Part shown: in pieces, positions 7,782-20,095 of the stretch
Layout: every line of letters begins with the position of its first letter
Numbering within the stretch: position 1 is the stretch's first letter
Origin: Xanthomonas fragariae
Lineage (GTDB): Bacteria > Pseudomonadota > Gammaproteobacteria > Xanthomonadales > Xanthomonadaceae
NCBI RefSeq assembly: GCF_900183975.1
Contig: NZ_LT853882.1
Span: 2,101,501-2,165,500 of the forward strand
Direction of reading: 5' to 3'
Length of the DNA: 64,000 bases
The notes under the pieces: model-generated
Database searches by the model: none
Told to the model about the DNA's origin: nothing
Seen by the model: only the letters and a program-made list of their open reading frames with translations
Translations under genes and position numbers: made by a program

Positions 7782-9637
7782 ACGCTGTAAGCGTTCCGCT
7801 GCGCCTTGCGCTGGTCGGCAATCCCAATAGCGGCAAGACCGCACTGTTCAATCAGCTGACCGGCAGCCGCCAGAAGGTGGCCAATTACACCGGCGTCACC
7901 GTCGAGCGTAAAGAGGGACATTTCCGCGCACCGTCCGGGCGCGATTTCGCGGTGCTGGATTTGCCCGGCGCCTACAGCCTGCAGCCGGCCAGTCTGGACG
8001 AGGCGATCACCCGCGACCTGTGCCGCGGCTTCTATCCTGGCGAACCACCACCGGACGTGCTGGTCTGCGTGATCGACGCGACCAATCTGCGCCTGCACCT
8101 GCGCTTTGCGCTGGAGCTGCGCGAGCTGGGCCGGCCGATGATCGTGGCGCTGAACATGGCCGATGCAGCGCAGCGCCGCGGCATCCTCATCGACCTGACG
8201 GCACTGGAGCAGGCGCTCGGGGTGCCGGTGGTCGAAACTGTGGCGGTGCGGCGCGGTGGTGCCAAGGCCCTGGTCGAGCGGCTCGATGCACAGGCCGCCA
8301 GTCTTGTTGCGGCCAATGCCACGCCGCCGGCCGACGGCAACCATCATGCTCAGGTGCGGCAGATCCTGAGCGTGGCGGTCACCATGCCGACCCGCACCTC
8401 ACGCGTGGACGACGCGCTGGACCGTTGGCTGCTGCATCCGATCTGGGGCCTAGTCACGCTGGCTGTGGTGATGTTCCTGATCTTCCAGGCGGTGTACGCC
8501 TGGGCCACGCCGGTAATGGACCTGATCGATGGGGGCACCTCGGCGCTGGGCGAGTGGGTCGGCGCCACCTTGCCGGAAGGCCCGCTCAACAGCCTGCTCA
8601 AGGACGGCATCATCGCCGGCCTGGGCGGGGTGGTGATCTTCCTGCCGCAGATCCTGATCCTGTTCGCCTTCATCCTGGCATTGGAAGAATCCGGCTACCT
8701 GCCGCGCGCGGCGTTTCTGCTCGATCGCATGATGGCAGCAGCCGGCTTGTCTGGTCGGTCGTTCATCCCGTTGCTGTCGAGCTTTGCGTGTGCGGTGCCG
8801 GGCATCATGTCAACGCGCAGCATTCAGGACCCGCGCGACCGGCTCGCCACCATCATGGTCGCGCCGCTGATGACGTGTTCAGCGCGGTTGCCGGTGTACG
8901 CCTTGCTGATCGGTGCTTTCATTCCGCAGAAGACCGTGTGGGGAATCTTCAATCAGCAAGGGCTGGTGTTGTTCGCGTTGTATGCCGCAGCCATCGTCAG
9001 CGCGCTGCTGGTGTCGTGGACGATGAAAAAGTGGCGTCGCGACAAAAGCGAGCATCCGCTGATGTTGGAGCTGCCGTCCTATCGCGTTCCGCATCTGCGC
9101 GACCTGGCGTTGGGTCTGTGGGAGCGTGCGCTGATCTTCCTCAAGCGTGTGGGGGGCATCATTCTCGCGCTGACCATTTTGCTGTGGTTCCTGCTTTCGT
9201 TTCCGGCTGCGCCCGCCGATGCAACCTTGCCGGCGATCGACTACAGCTTCGCTGGCCGCATCGGGCATGCCCTGGCGATTTTCTTCGCGCCGCTGGGCTT
9301 CAATTGGCAGATCTGCATCGCGCTGATTCCCGGCTTGGCCGCGCGCGAAGTGGCGGTGGCGTCGCTGGCCACCGTATACGCACTGTCGGCCGCCGATGAC
9401 GATGCCGCCGCGCAGGCGTTGTCGCCATTGATCAGCGATGGCTGGTCGCTGGCTACCGCACTGTCGTTGCTAGTCTGGTACATCTACGCACCGATGTGCA
9501 TCTCCACGCTGGCCACCATAAAGCGAGAAACCAACTCGTGGAAGCAGATGACCATGAGCGCGGTGTATCTGTTCGCGCTGGCGTACCTGGCCTCGCTGGT
9601 GACCTGTCAGCTGGCGATGCTGCTGGGAGCCGGCTGA
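7778..9637 (+). CDS. feoB: Ferrous iron transporter FeoB
   Basis: This 619-residue inner-membrane protein has an N-terminal G domain: G1 motif GNPNSGKT at residues 14-21, DLPG at 61-64 and NMAD further on. A polytopic membrane part follows, with two gate-like repeats (for example SSFACAVPGIMSTR and GLAAREVAVASL). It imports Fe(II) across the inner membrane. It is shorter than the roughly 770-residue E. coli FeoB, as is usual for related gammaproteobacteria. It is coupled to feoA upstream and followed after one base by a small Cys-rich membrane protein. Confidence 0.95.
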   Translation: MNAVSVPLRLALVGNPNSGKTALFNQLTGSRQKVANYTGVTVERKEGHFRAPSGRDFAVLDLPGAYSLQPASLDEAITRDLCRGFYPGEPPPDVLVCVIDATNLRLHLRFALELRELGRPMIVALNMADAAQRRGILIDLTALEQALGVPVVETVAVRRGGAKALVERLDAQAASLVAANATPPADGNHHAQVRQILSVAVTMPTRTSRVDDALDRWLLHPIWGLVTLAVVMFLIFQAVYAWATPVMDLIDGGTSALGEWVGATLPEGPLNSLLKDGIIAGLGGVVIFLPQILILFAFILALEESGYLPRAAFLLDRMMAAAGLSGRSFIPLLSSFACAVPGIMSTRSIQDPRDRLATIMVAPLMTCSARLPVYALLIGAFIPQKTVWGIFNQQGLVLFALYAAAIVSALLVSWTMKKWRRDKSEHPLMLELPSYRVPHLRDLALGLWERALIFLKRVGGIILALTILLWFLLSFPAAPADATLPAIDYSFAGRIGHALAIFFAPLGFNWQICIALIPGLAAREVAVASLATVYALSAADDDAAAQALSPLISDGWSLATALSLLVWYIYAPMCISTLATIKRETNSWKQMTMSAVYLFALAYLASLVTCQLAMLLGAG

Positions 9638-9638
9638 G

Positions 9639-9893
9639 GTGGATCTCTCGCTCACGCTGCAATACGTTGTCATCGCGCTTGCGGTGTTGCTTAGCTTATG
9701 GGTAGTGATGAAGACGCAATTTCCCGGCACCTTGCGGCGCCTGCGCGGTGCGCTTGCGCTTGGTCTGGTGCGCGATGGGTGGCCTGCCTGGATGCAGTCG
9801 TTGGGGCGCCGCATGGCACCGCCAGCGGTGCAGAACGCCTCGGCTTGCGGCGGTTGCGAGAGTTGCGGCCCGACACCTCCGCGCAGCCACTAA
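9639..9893 (+). CDS. Small Cys-rich membrane protein, third gene of the feo operon
   Basis: This 84-residue protein has one N-terminal transmembrane helix (about residues 6-24), a basic middle section and a CGGCESCG cluster near the C terminus. It starts at GTG 9639, one base after the feoB stop, so it is certainly in the feo operon. The architecture resembles FeoB-associated Cys-rich membrane proteins and functionally recalls FeoC, which carries an iron-sulfur or iron-sensing Cys cluster. The exact family is uncertain. Confidence 0.7.
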   Translation: MDLSLTLQYVVIALAVLLSLWVVMKTQFPGTLRRLRGALALGLVRDGWPAWMQSLGRRMAPPAVQNASACGGCESCGPTPPRSH

Positions 9894-10140
9894 CCTCAGC
9901 GGCGTCGGCCACACCTGCGCGGGCGCAGGATGCGGCGATTCAATAGACAGGCGATCACCAAGATCCAGATCGCATTGAAAGAACTCGGTAGAGAGCGCCG
10001 CGACGAATGTGGGGATGACCGCGTGTGCAGACAGGCTCGGCGCACGCGAACATCTGTCACGCAACGCAGCCGCCAGGCACGCTGCAGTGCAATGCGCGTC
10101 GGCCACTGGCGTTCGCTATGCTTGCGCGACGGCGACCTCC

Positions 10141-11246
10141 TTCCAGATCTCCCGACGTGCGCAGGCGCTGACCAGTTCGGTGATTGGCGAAATCCTCAAG
10201 CTGACCGAGCAGCCGGAGGTCATTTCTTTCGCCGTTGCTTGCCATCGCCGGCGACCTTTCCGGTGGAGCGCATGCGTGCGGCCAGCGATCAGGTGCTGTG
10301 CGATGCGCCGCAAGCGGCGCTGCAATACGGCCCCACCGAAGGCTATGCGCCGCTACGCGAATGGGTGGCCGCGCGGCTGAGTCGCGATGGCGCCAGCATC
10401 CGGCCCAGCCAGGTGCTGATAGAAACGCCGAGCTATCTCGGTGCGTTGCAGGCGTTCTCGTTGTTTCAGCCGGCGTTCGTCGGCATGTCTTCGGACGACG
10501 ATGGCGTGGTGGTAGACGCGCTGGATCCGGCGTTGCTGGCCGATGCGCGCTTTCTGTATTGCCTGCCGAATTTCCAGAACCTTACCGGCAGCCGTCTGCC
10601 GTTGGTGCGACGTCACGCGTTGGTGGCGCACGCGGCAAAGGCAGGCGTGCCGATCATCGAAGACGACCCGCACGGTGAGCTGTATTACAGCGGGCAGCCG
10701 CTGCCGAGCCTGTTGTCGCTCAATCCGGAGGGTGTGATGTACATGGGCTCATTCTCCAAGGTGCTCGCGCCTGGGTTGCGGCTGGGCTATGTGGTGGCGC
10801 CGGAAGCGGTGCTCGGCAAGCTGATCCAGGCCAAGCAGGCGGCTGACCTGCATACGCCGTCATTCACTCAGCGCATTGTGTACCAGACGCTGCGGGACGA
10901 CTTTCTCGATGCGCATATTCCGCAGATCCGCGCGCTGTATGCAAGCCAATGCCGCTCGATGCTGGAGTCCCTGGACCGCCATTTCCCGGAGCAGGTGCAA
11001 TGGAATCGTCCCGAAGGCGGCATGTTCCTGTGGGTGACATTGCCACTCGGGTTGGACTTCACCGCACTGCTGTCGCGGGCGATCGCACGCAACGTCGCGT
11101 TCGTGCCGGGCGCGCCGTTCTTCGCCAGCATGCCGCAGGCCAATACGTTGCGGCTATCGTTCGTCACCGTGCCGGGCCAGAAGATCGATGCCGGTATCCA
11201 AGTGTTCGGCGAGGTGCTGGGCCAGTTGCCAGGGCAGGTCGCCTGA
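10141..11246 (+). pseudogene. PLP-dependent aminotransferase (LysN/2-aminoadipate type), frameshifted
   Basis: From 10239 to the TGA at 11244-11246 one frame encodes most of a fold-type I aminotransferase: YGPTEGYAPLREWVA, CLPNFQNLTG, IIEDDPHGELYY and the PLP-lysine region YMGSFSKVLAPGLRLGY. The N-terminal helix (ISRRAQALTSSVIGEILKL through EQPEVISFA) is in a different frame at 10144-10233. Between the expected FA and LPSP only five bases (GTTGC, 10234-10238) stand where GGCGGC is expected, a one-base loss that also removes a conserved Gly-Gly. No good start codon precedes 10141. The gene is therefore broken, or the sequence has an error at 10234-10238. From 9894 to 10140 I see no other gene. 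Confidence 0.75.
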
Positions 11247-11659
11247 CCACGTCGACCTCAGCGCAGGATGCGTCGATCGCAACACGGATCGACAGCGTCG
11301 CGATCGGTATCGCGCGACGTCACCCGCCCCGGCAGCCGCAGTGCGATCGACGAACGTGCGGTGCAAGGCCCGGTGCGTGTCGGCATAAAGGCCCGGACGG
11401 CGACGAGCAGGCCGCCACCGTGTGCATGGCGCGCCAGACAAGGCGCTCCATCATTTCCCAGACCGACCTTACGGCTGCTCGCGATGTTGTGTCAGCCGCT
11501 GAGCAGCGATCAATCACAGCGCGGCAACCACGCAGACGCTGACAAGACGCAGCACATCGGGAAAATGCCCATCCGCACATCGCTTTTGCGATTCCTCGAT
11601 CCCGATTGCCCATTCCCGGCTATCTTGTACAACCGACACAGCCTAGTGAGCCTGCAGCC
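11247..11659. other. Intergenic region upstream of dapB, no gene seen
   Basis: These 413 bases contain only short overlapping frames with no family features and no RNA gene I can recognise. The last 100 bases presumably carry the dapB promoter. Confidence 0.5.
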
Positions 11660-12376
11660 ATGACAACCTCTCCTGTGAAAGTTCTGATCTACGGTGCCTC
11701 CGGACGGATGGGCAAGGCATTGCTGCGATTGGCTGCCGAAGACGAGGCATTGCACGTCGTCGGGGCAGTGGTAGGGCGCTCGCCGTCGCAACGTGTCGTG
11801 GAAGGTGTGCCTTACTTCGCCGCGAGCGAACTGGGCGGTGCCCCGGCCTTCGATGTGGCGATCGACTTCAGCTTGCCACAGGGCTTCGCACCGATCCTGG
11901 CGTTATGCGCGCAGCGCGGCAAACCGCTGGTATCTGGCACCACCGGATTGGACGAAGCGCAACGCGCGGCGTTGCGCGATGCAGCGCAGCATATCCCGTT
12001 GCTGTGGGCGTCCAATTTCAGTCTTGGCGTTGCGGTGTTGACCGAGTTGGTGGAACGTGCCGCCGGCAGCTTGCCGGGCTGGGATTGCGACATCCTCGAA
12101 GCGCATCACGTGCACAAGCAGGACGCGCCCTCCGGTACCGCACTGACGCTGGGCGAAGCGGCCACTGGCAGCGGCGCGCAGCCGCGCTACGCCAGCTTGC
12201 GTGCCGGCGACATCGTCGGCGAACACACGGTGCAGTTCACCGGGCTGGGCGAGCGGGTCGAGTTGGTCCACCGCGCCACCAATCGCGACATCTTCGCGCG
12301 CGGTGCCTTGCATGCGGCCAAGCGACTGATCGGCAAGCCGCCCGGCAGCTACCGGGTGCGCGACCTGGTGCTGTAA
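11660..12376 (+). CDS. dapB: 4-hydroxy-tetrahydrodipicolinate reductase
   Basis: This 238-residue enzyme of the lysine/diaminopimelate pathway reduces dehydrated HTPA to tetrahydrodipicolinate with NAD(P)H. The N-terminal nucleotide motif is [13 protein letters not shown], and the catalytic and substrate region is [21 protein letters not shown] (His pair and Lys). I placed the start at the ATG at 11660, nine residues before the Rossmann motif. The in-frame extension from 11606 is not conserved. The protein is slightly shorter than E. coli DapB (273). Confidence 0.93.
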   Translation: MTTSPVKVLIYGASGRMGKALLRLAAEDEALHVVGAVVGRSPSQRVVEGVPYFAASELGGAPAFDVAIDFSLPQGFAPILALCAQRGKPLVSGTTGLDEAQRAALRDAAQHIPLLWASNFSLGVAVLTELVERAAGSLPGWDCDILEAHHVHKQDAPSGTALTLGEAATGSGAQPRYASLRAGDIVGEHTVQFTGLGERVELVHRATNRDIFARGALHAAKRLIGKPPGSYRVRDLVL

Positions 12377-12615
12377 CCCGGCGCGCCACCGCGCATGAAC
12401 GGCAGCTAGCAGCACCGGCCGATTCATGCCGCCGCTGCGATGACGGCGCGGCATCCGCCATTCTTCAGGCTGGCATGCAGGCGCACTTGCCTTTACAATT
12501 CTCGCTTGCCCGAACCAGCGTCGGACCGGTCCTCCACACCGAGTCCGCGCTTTGCTGCAACCGGAATTTGGCCGGAAGCGCATCGGAGTCCCAGGCAGCC
12601 AGAGCGAGACCCCAC

Positions 12616-13812
12616 GTGACCCAACCCGCAATCCTTGTCCTCGAAGACGGCACCGTGTTCGAGGGCGAATCCGTAGGCGCCAACGGGCTTTTAGGCGCCA
12701 ACGGGCTTTCCGTCGGTGAAGTGGTGTTCAACACCGCCATGACCGGCTATCAGGAAGTCCTGACCGATCCCTCCTACGCCCGCCAGATGGTCACGTTGAC
12801 CTACCCGCATATCGGCAATACCGGTTTTACCGATCAGGATGACGAAGCCAGCAAGATCTGGGCCGCCGGCCTGATCGTGCGCGATGTGCCGCGTCGCCCC
12901 AGCAGCTGGCGCAGCCAGGTGGCCTTGCCAGAGTGGCTGCAGGCCCGCGGTGTGGTCGCCATTTCCGGCATCGACACCCGCAAGCTGACCCGCCTGCTGC
13001 GTCAGAAGGGCGCCCAGAACGGCGCGTTGATGGCCGGCGAGATCGACCTTGAAAAGGCGCTGGAAGCCGCACGCAATTTCCCCGGCCTGAAGAGCATGGA
13101 TCTGGCCAAGGTGGTCTCCACCAAGGCGACTTACGGTTGGCAGGAAGGTCAGCTGGATCTCAACTCCGACACCTTTCTTGGCCTAGGTGCGTTGAATGTT
13201 GGAAAGTCCGCACGTGGAACTGCGGGCTCCGGCGAGGGACTCGCATTCAATGTTGTCGCGTACGACTACGGCGTCAAGCTCAGCATTCTGCGCATGCTGG
13301 CCGAACGTGGTTGCGACGTCACCGTGGTGCCGGCGCAGATGCCGGTGGCCGAGGTGTTGGCGATGCAGCCTGACGGCGTGTTCCTGTCCAATGGCCCGGG
13401 CGATCCGGAGCCGTGCGATTACGCCATCAGCGCGATCCAGGAATTGATCGCCAAGAAGGTGCCGACCTTCGGCATCTGCCTGGGCCATCAGCTGCTGGCG
13501 CTGGCCGCTGGCGCCAGGACGGTCAAGATGACCACCGGCCACCACGGCGCCAATCACCCGGTGCAGGATCTGGACGGTGGGCGGGTGATGATTACCTCGC
13601 AGAACCACGGCTTTGCGGTCGACGAAAGCACGCTGCCGGCCAATGTGCGTGTGACCCATCGTTCGTTGTTCGATGGCACCAATCAGGGCATCGCGCTGAC
13701 CGATGCACCGGCGTTCTCGTTCCAGGGCCACCCGGAAGCCTCGCCGGGCCCGCGCGATGTGGGGCTGTTGTTCGATCGGTTTGTGGCGCTAATGGCTGAA
13801 GCGAAAGCTTGA
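12616..13812 (+). CDS. carA: Carbamoyl-phosphate synthase small subunit (glutaminase)
   Basis: CarA hydrolyses glutamine and feeds ammonia to CarB for pyrimidine and arginine synthesis. The GTG start at 12616 gives 398 residues. The C-terminal class I glutaminase has [16 protein letters not shown] (nucleophile Cys) and [13 protein letters not shown] (His, Glu). Two peculiarities lengthen the protein beyond the roughly 375-380 usual. One is an in-frame 18-base tandem duplication that adds a GANGLL repeat near residue 21. The other is a long Gly/Ser-rich interdomain linker ([17 protein letters not shown]). carB follows only after an inserted two-gene cassette. Confidence 0.95.
   Translation: MTQPAILVLEDGTVFEGESVGANGLLGANGLSVGEVVFNTAMTGYQEVLTDPSYARQMVTLTYPHIGNTGFTDQDDEASKIWAAGLIVRDVPRRPSSWRSQVALPEWLQARGVVAISGIDTRKLTRLLRQKGAQNGALMAGEIDLEKALEAARNFPGLKSMDLAKVVSTKATYGWQEGQLDLNSDTFLGLGALNVGKSARGTAGSGEGLAFNVVAYDYGVKLSILRMLAERGCDVTVVPAQMPVAEVLAMQPDGVFLSNGPGDPEPCDYAISAIQELIAKKVPTFGICLGHQLLALAAGARTVKMTTGHHGANHPVQDLDGGRVMITSQNHGFAVDESTLPANVRVTHRSLFDGTNQGIALTDAPAFSFQGHPEASPGPRDVGLLFDRFVALMAEAKA
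12674..12709 (+). repeat. 18-bp perfect tandem duplication inside carA
   Basis: TAGGCGCCAACGGGCTTT occurs at 12674-12691 and again at 12692-12709. It is in frame and repeats six residues (GANGL plus one) just before the conserved [15 protein letters not shown] segment. Confidence 0.95.
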
Positions 13813-13881
13813 ACCCCGTCCCGGGCCACATGCTCGCTCTGATGACTGCATCGCATACCGTCGGCCCCAGTGGAGATCCCA

Positions 13882-15030
13882 ATGCTTGATCGCATCGACA
13901 TCGAAGGTTTGAAGGGAGTTGGCAAGGTAGAGCTGCAGTTCGACGCCTCCAGCCGGGCGCGCGTGCTTTTTGGTGTCAACGGCGTTGGCAAGACTAAATC
14001 GTTAGAGGCCATCTATGGTGTATTGCTATTCACCAATGAGGAGCTCTTGCGGGTCAAGGGTGAGCGGTTAGCCAATCTAGAGAAATGCGTGCCCGCGTCC
14101 AACGTCCTTATCGACGATGCGCAGTACCTTCTTGATAAGCCTTCGCAGCAGGTCGTAGAAGTAAGAAGTGTTGCTTCACAGGCGGTGCGTCACTCGCGTC
14201 CCTTGGTTTACATCGGGGCGGGTGGGCGGTCGTCGGTGGGACGTCAGCCTACATCCATTGCGGCACTGGGAAACTTTGAAGAACGTAGGTCTCAGCATTT
14301 TGATGTGTTGTTACAGGAGTGCGAGAGCGGCTCGTTGCGCTCTGCCGGCATGGATGCGGACATCCGCGTGTGGTTCATACAGCGTGCGCAGTCGGTCAAT
14401 CCTTTTCAGGTTGAAAAGGACAACCTGCGTAACGAGATCGAATCGGTATTGAAGCTGTTGCATCGCATCGATCAGCGCGTGCATGCGGAGCGCTTGCAGA
14501 TTGACGGCTCGCAGCGCGTTTATCTGAGTGTTGAAGGCCGGATGGTCGAGCTGGGGGAGCTCAGTTCGGGTTTTGCCTCGGTGGTGAAGCTTTTCCAGGC
14601 GATCATCTCCGGGTATGCCGGTTTCAGCAATTCCAAGGATCTCCAAAACCAGCCAGGCGTGGTGCTAATCGATGAAATCGAAAGTCATCTCCACGTTGGT
14701 TGGCAGGTAAGTATCGTCAGACATTTGAAAGCGCTTTTCCCGAACACCCAGTTCTTCATCAGCACCCACTCGCCGCTCGTGTTGACCCAGCTGGAGCAGG
14801 GAGAGGCCTATCTGCTAGAACGCGACGCGGAAGACGGAGTCGTCAGATCGTCTGTTATCGACTCGCCCAACATGAAGGCATTTGCGGATGTGCTTGAAGA
14901 GACCTTTGGGGTCGATCTCAATGCGCTCAAGCGCGATGCGCTTGTTAGCGAAGACCAGTCCGCCACCAAACGTGCACTGCTGGATCTGATCAGGCAGCGC
15001 AGCGATCGCCAGGGTGGGGAGCAAGCATGA
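13882..15030 (+). CDS. ABC/OLD-type AAA ATPase of a two-gene ATPase-PIN cassette
   Basis: This 382-residue ABC-class ATPase of the AAA_15/AAA_21 type has Walker A GVNGVGKT (31-38), an ABC signature-like GELSSGFAS (225-233), Walker B VVLIDE (260-265) and a switch histidine in FFISTHSPL (H296). There is no transmembrane or TOPRIM segment. I prefer the ATG at 13882 because GGAG lies six bases upstream. A GTG at 13870 would add four residues. The stop overlaps the start of a PIN-nuclease gene (ATGA). The pair sits between carA and carB, and its codon usage is visibly more AT-rich than its flanks, which suggests transfer. ATPases of this class regulate nuclease effectors in defence systems (PARIS, Septu, AbiL). 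That role here is inferred. Confidence 0.85.
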   Translation: MLDRIDIEGLKGVGKVELQFDASSRARVLFGVNGVGKTKSLEAIYGVLLFTNEELLRVKGERLANLEKCVPASNVLIDDAQYLLDKPSQQVVEVRSVASQAVRHSRPLVYIGAGGRSSVGRQPTSIAALGNFEERRSQHFDVLLQECESGSLRSAGMDADIRVWFIQRAQSVNPFQVEKDNLRNEIESVLKLLHRIDQRVHAERLQIDGSQRVYLSVEGRMVELGELSSGFASVVKLFQAIISGYAGFSNSKDLQNQPGVVLIDEIESHLHVGWQVSIVRHLKALFPNTQFFISTHSPLVLTQLEQGEAYLLERDAEDGVVRSSVIDSPNMKAFADVLEETFGVDLNALKRDALVSEDQSATKRALLDLIRQRSDRQGGEQA

Positions 15031-15434
15031 CCCGTCTGGTACTACTGGATGCCAACCTGCTGATCGGCGCACTGGACGGGGAGGAGGGAAGCGCGGCTCA
15101 CGAAGCCTCGCTGTCGACGTTTGAGGCGCTGGTCGCCGATCCGGACGTCAAGATAGCGATCTCCCCGCTGATTCGATACGAAGTGCTGCGCGGTATGGAC
15201 CAGGCGGATGTCGAGGCGGTGAACGCCATCCTCAACGATATGAAGGAGTTCGAGGTACGGGGCCAAGAGGCCATACGTGCTGCGGAAGTATTCCGGAAAG
15301 CTCGCCAGACCAATGTAAAGCTGGATAAGCGCAAGTTCGACGTATTCCATTGCGTCTGCGCGGAAATCAATGAACTCGAGATGCTCAGCAAGGATGAGGA
15401 TGTCGAGATGATTCAAAAACTTATGAAGGCCTGA
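15027..15434 (+). CDS. PIN-domain nuclease, partner of the upstream ATPase
   Basis: This 135-residue single-domain protein has PIN-fold acidic residues: D8 in LLDANLLI, E52 in IRYEVLRG, D105 in KFDVFHCV and the D123/D125 pair in [12 protein letters not shown] domains are Mg-dependent RNases. It is coupled to the ATPase gene by a 4-base overlap. No AbrB- or RHH-type antitoxin gene accompanies it, so the ATPase is the likely controller. Its stop lies eight bases before the carB start, so the carB ribosome-binding region (AAGAAGAAA) is at the end of this gene. Confidence 0.82.
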   Translation: MTRLVLLDANLLIGALDGEEGSAAHEASLSTFEALVADPDVKIAISPLIRYEVLRGMDQADVEAVNAILNDMKEFEVRGQEAIRAAEVFRKARQTNVKLDKRKFDVFHCVCAEINELEMLSKDEDVEMIQKLMKA

Positions 15435-15442
15435 AGAAGAAA

Positions 15443-18681
<3,239 letters not shown>

Positions 18682-18685
<4 letters not shown>

Positions 18686-19158
18686 GAGCACCCATGACGT
18701 CGAAGGGCGCGCTACGTTTGCGCGAGGAACTTGATCAGTTGAAGTCGGTCAAGCGTCCAGCAGTGATCGCGGCGATCGCCGAAGCGCGTGCGCACGGCGA
18801 TCTGAAGGAGAATGCCGAATACCACGCCGCGCGCGAGCAGCAAAGCTTTATCGAAGGCCGCATCAAGCAGCTGGAAGGCGAGCTCTCGCATGCCGAGATC
18901 ATCGACATCACCAAGCTGTCGGCCGGCAGCAAAATCGTGTTTGGTGCGACGGTGACGCTGGCCGATACCGAGACCGATGAGGAAAAACGCTACCAGATCG
19001 TTGGCGATCTGGAAGCCGACATTAAGATGGGCCTGATCGCGATTTCCTCGCCACTGGCACGTGCGTTGATCGGCAAGCTGGAAGGCGATTCGGTCACCAT
19101 CGATGCACCGGCCGGCCAGCGCGAATACGAAGTCGTCAGCGTCGCGTATTTAGATTGA
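18682..19158 (+). CDS. greA: Transcription elongation factor GreA
   Basis: GreA enters the RNA polymerase secondary channel and stimulates transcript cleavage in backtracked complexes. The 158 residues show the N-terminal coiled coil with the acidic tip [17 protein letters not shown] and the C-terminal FKBP-like domain ([27 protein letters not shown]). The ATG at 18682 overlaps the carB stop. An internal ATG at 18694 would start at the more usual [13 protein letters not shown] and may be the true start. Confidence 0.95.
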
Positions 19159-19174
19159 TCGGCGCGATTGGCCG

Positions 19175-20095
19175 ATGACCACTGCAACGCTGCTGCTGCC
19201 GGAAAAGCGCCGTCTATCCGGAACATTGGGCAACACGGTGGTGGCGCGTGCGCTTGCGCGCGCGGCGCAGCACAGCGCGGAGGCTGGCGAAGTGGCGCAA
19301 TTGCAGCGCCATTTCACTTTGACGCCTGCGCATTGGCCGGTCGCCGCACTGACCCGTCAGCTGGATGCCGGCGATGCGGCCGGCGCAACCTGGGTGCGTG
19401 CCGATCCGGCCTATGTGGTGCCGGATATGCAGGGCGCACGCTTGATGGGCTACGGCGAGGCGCTCGGCTCCACGGCGGAAGACATGGCGATGCTGTTGCC
19501 AATCCTTAAGCCGATGTTCGGCGATGCGGGGTTTTTGCTGGATGCGCCGACGCCGTCGCGCTGGTATCTGCGCCTGTCGCCGGATGCCAAGCTGCCGGAC
19601 TTTGCCCCTCCGGATGTTGCGATCGGCGATGACTTGCTCGAGCATCTGCCCGCTGGCGATCTCGGTCGGCGCTGGCGTGCGTTGTTGACCGAAGCGCAGG
19701 TGCTGCTACATCAGCATCCTTGGAACGCGGGCCGCGTTGCCAGCGGCAAACCGGCGATCAATTCGCTGTGGTTCTGGGGTGGTGGTGTGTTGCCGCATGC
19801 GGTGACTTCTCCACATCGCCAGGTGCGTAGCCGCGAGTCGCTATTGCGTGCGCTGGCCTTGGCGGCCGGTGCCGATGCGCAGCGCGAACAACGCGTCGAT
19901 GCGCTGGTCGATCTGCGTCATTTGCGTTCGCTGCAGCAGTTCAGCGACGACGCGATGGCACCGCTGCTTGCGGCAATGGCAAGCGGCGAACTGGATCGGT
20001 TGGTGCTGGATTTCCAGGACGGCGAAACCGTGTCGCTCACGCACGCGCAGCGCTGGCGGTTCTGGCGCAAGCCGCGGTTGCAGCTGGCGCAATGA
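19175..20095 (+). CDS. rpfE: RpfE, rpf-cluster protein of unknown biochemical function
   Basis: This 306-residue soluble protein lies between greA and recJ, the position of rpfE in Xanthomonas. Visible segments include PAYVVPDMQGARLMGYGEAL and INSLWFWGGGVLPHAV. No catalytic motif is obvious to me. Similar proteins are sometimes annotated as phosphoglycerate mutase-like, which I regard as weak. Mutants in rpfE of X. campestris were reported to alter extracellular enzyme and polysaccharide levels modestly. The stop overlaps the recJ start (ATGA), so it is co-translated with recJ. Confidence 0.8.
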   Translation: MTTATLLLPEKRRLSGTLGNTVVARALARAAQHSAEAGEVAQLQRHFTLTPAHWPVAALTRQLDAGDAAGATWVRADPAYVVPDMQGARLMGYGEALGSTAEDMAMLLPILKPMFGDAGFLLDAPTPSRWYLRLSPDAKLPDFAPPDVAIGDDLLEHLPAGDLGRRWRALLTEAQVLLHQHPWNAGRVASGKPAINSLWFWGGGVLPHAVTSPHRQVRSRESLLRALALAAGADAQREQRVDALVDLRHLRSLQQFSDDAMAPLLAAMASGELDRLVLDFQDGETVSLTHAQRWRFWRKPRLQLAQ

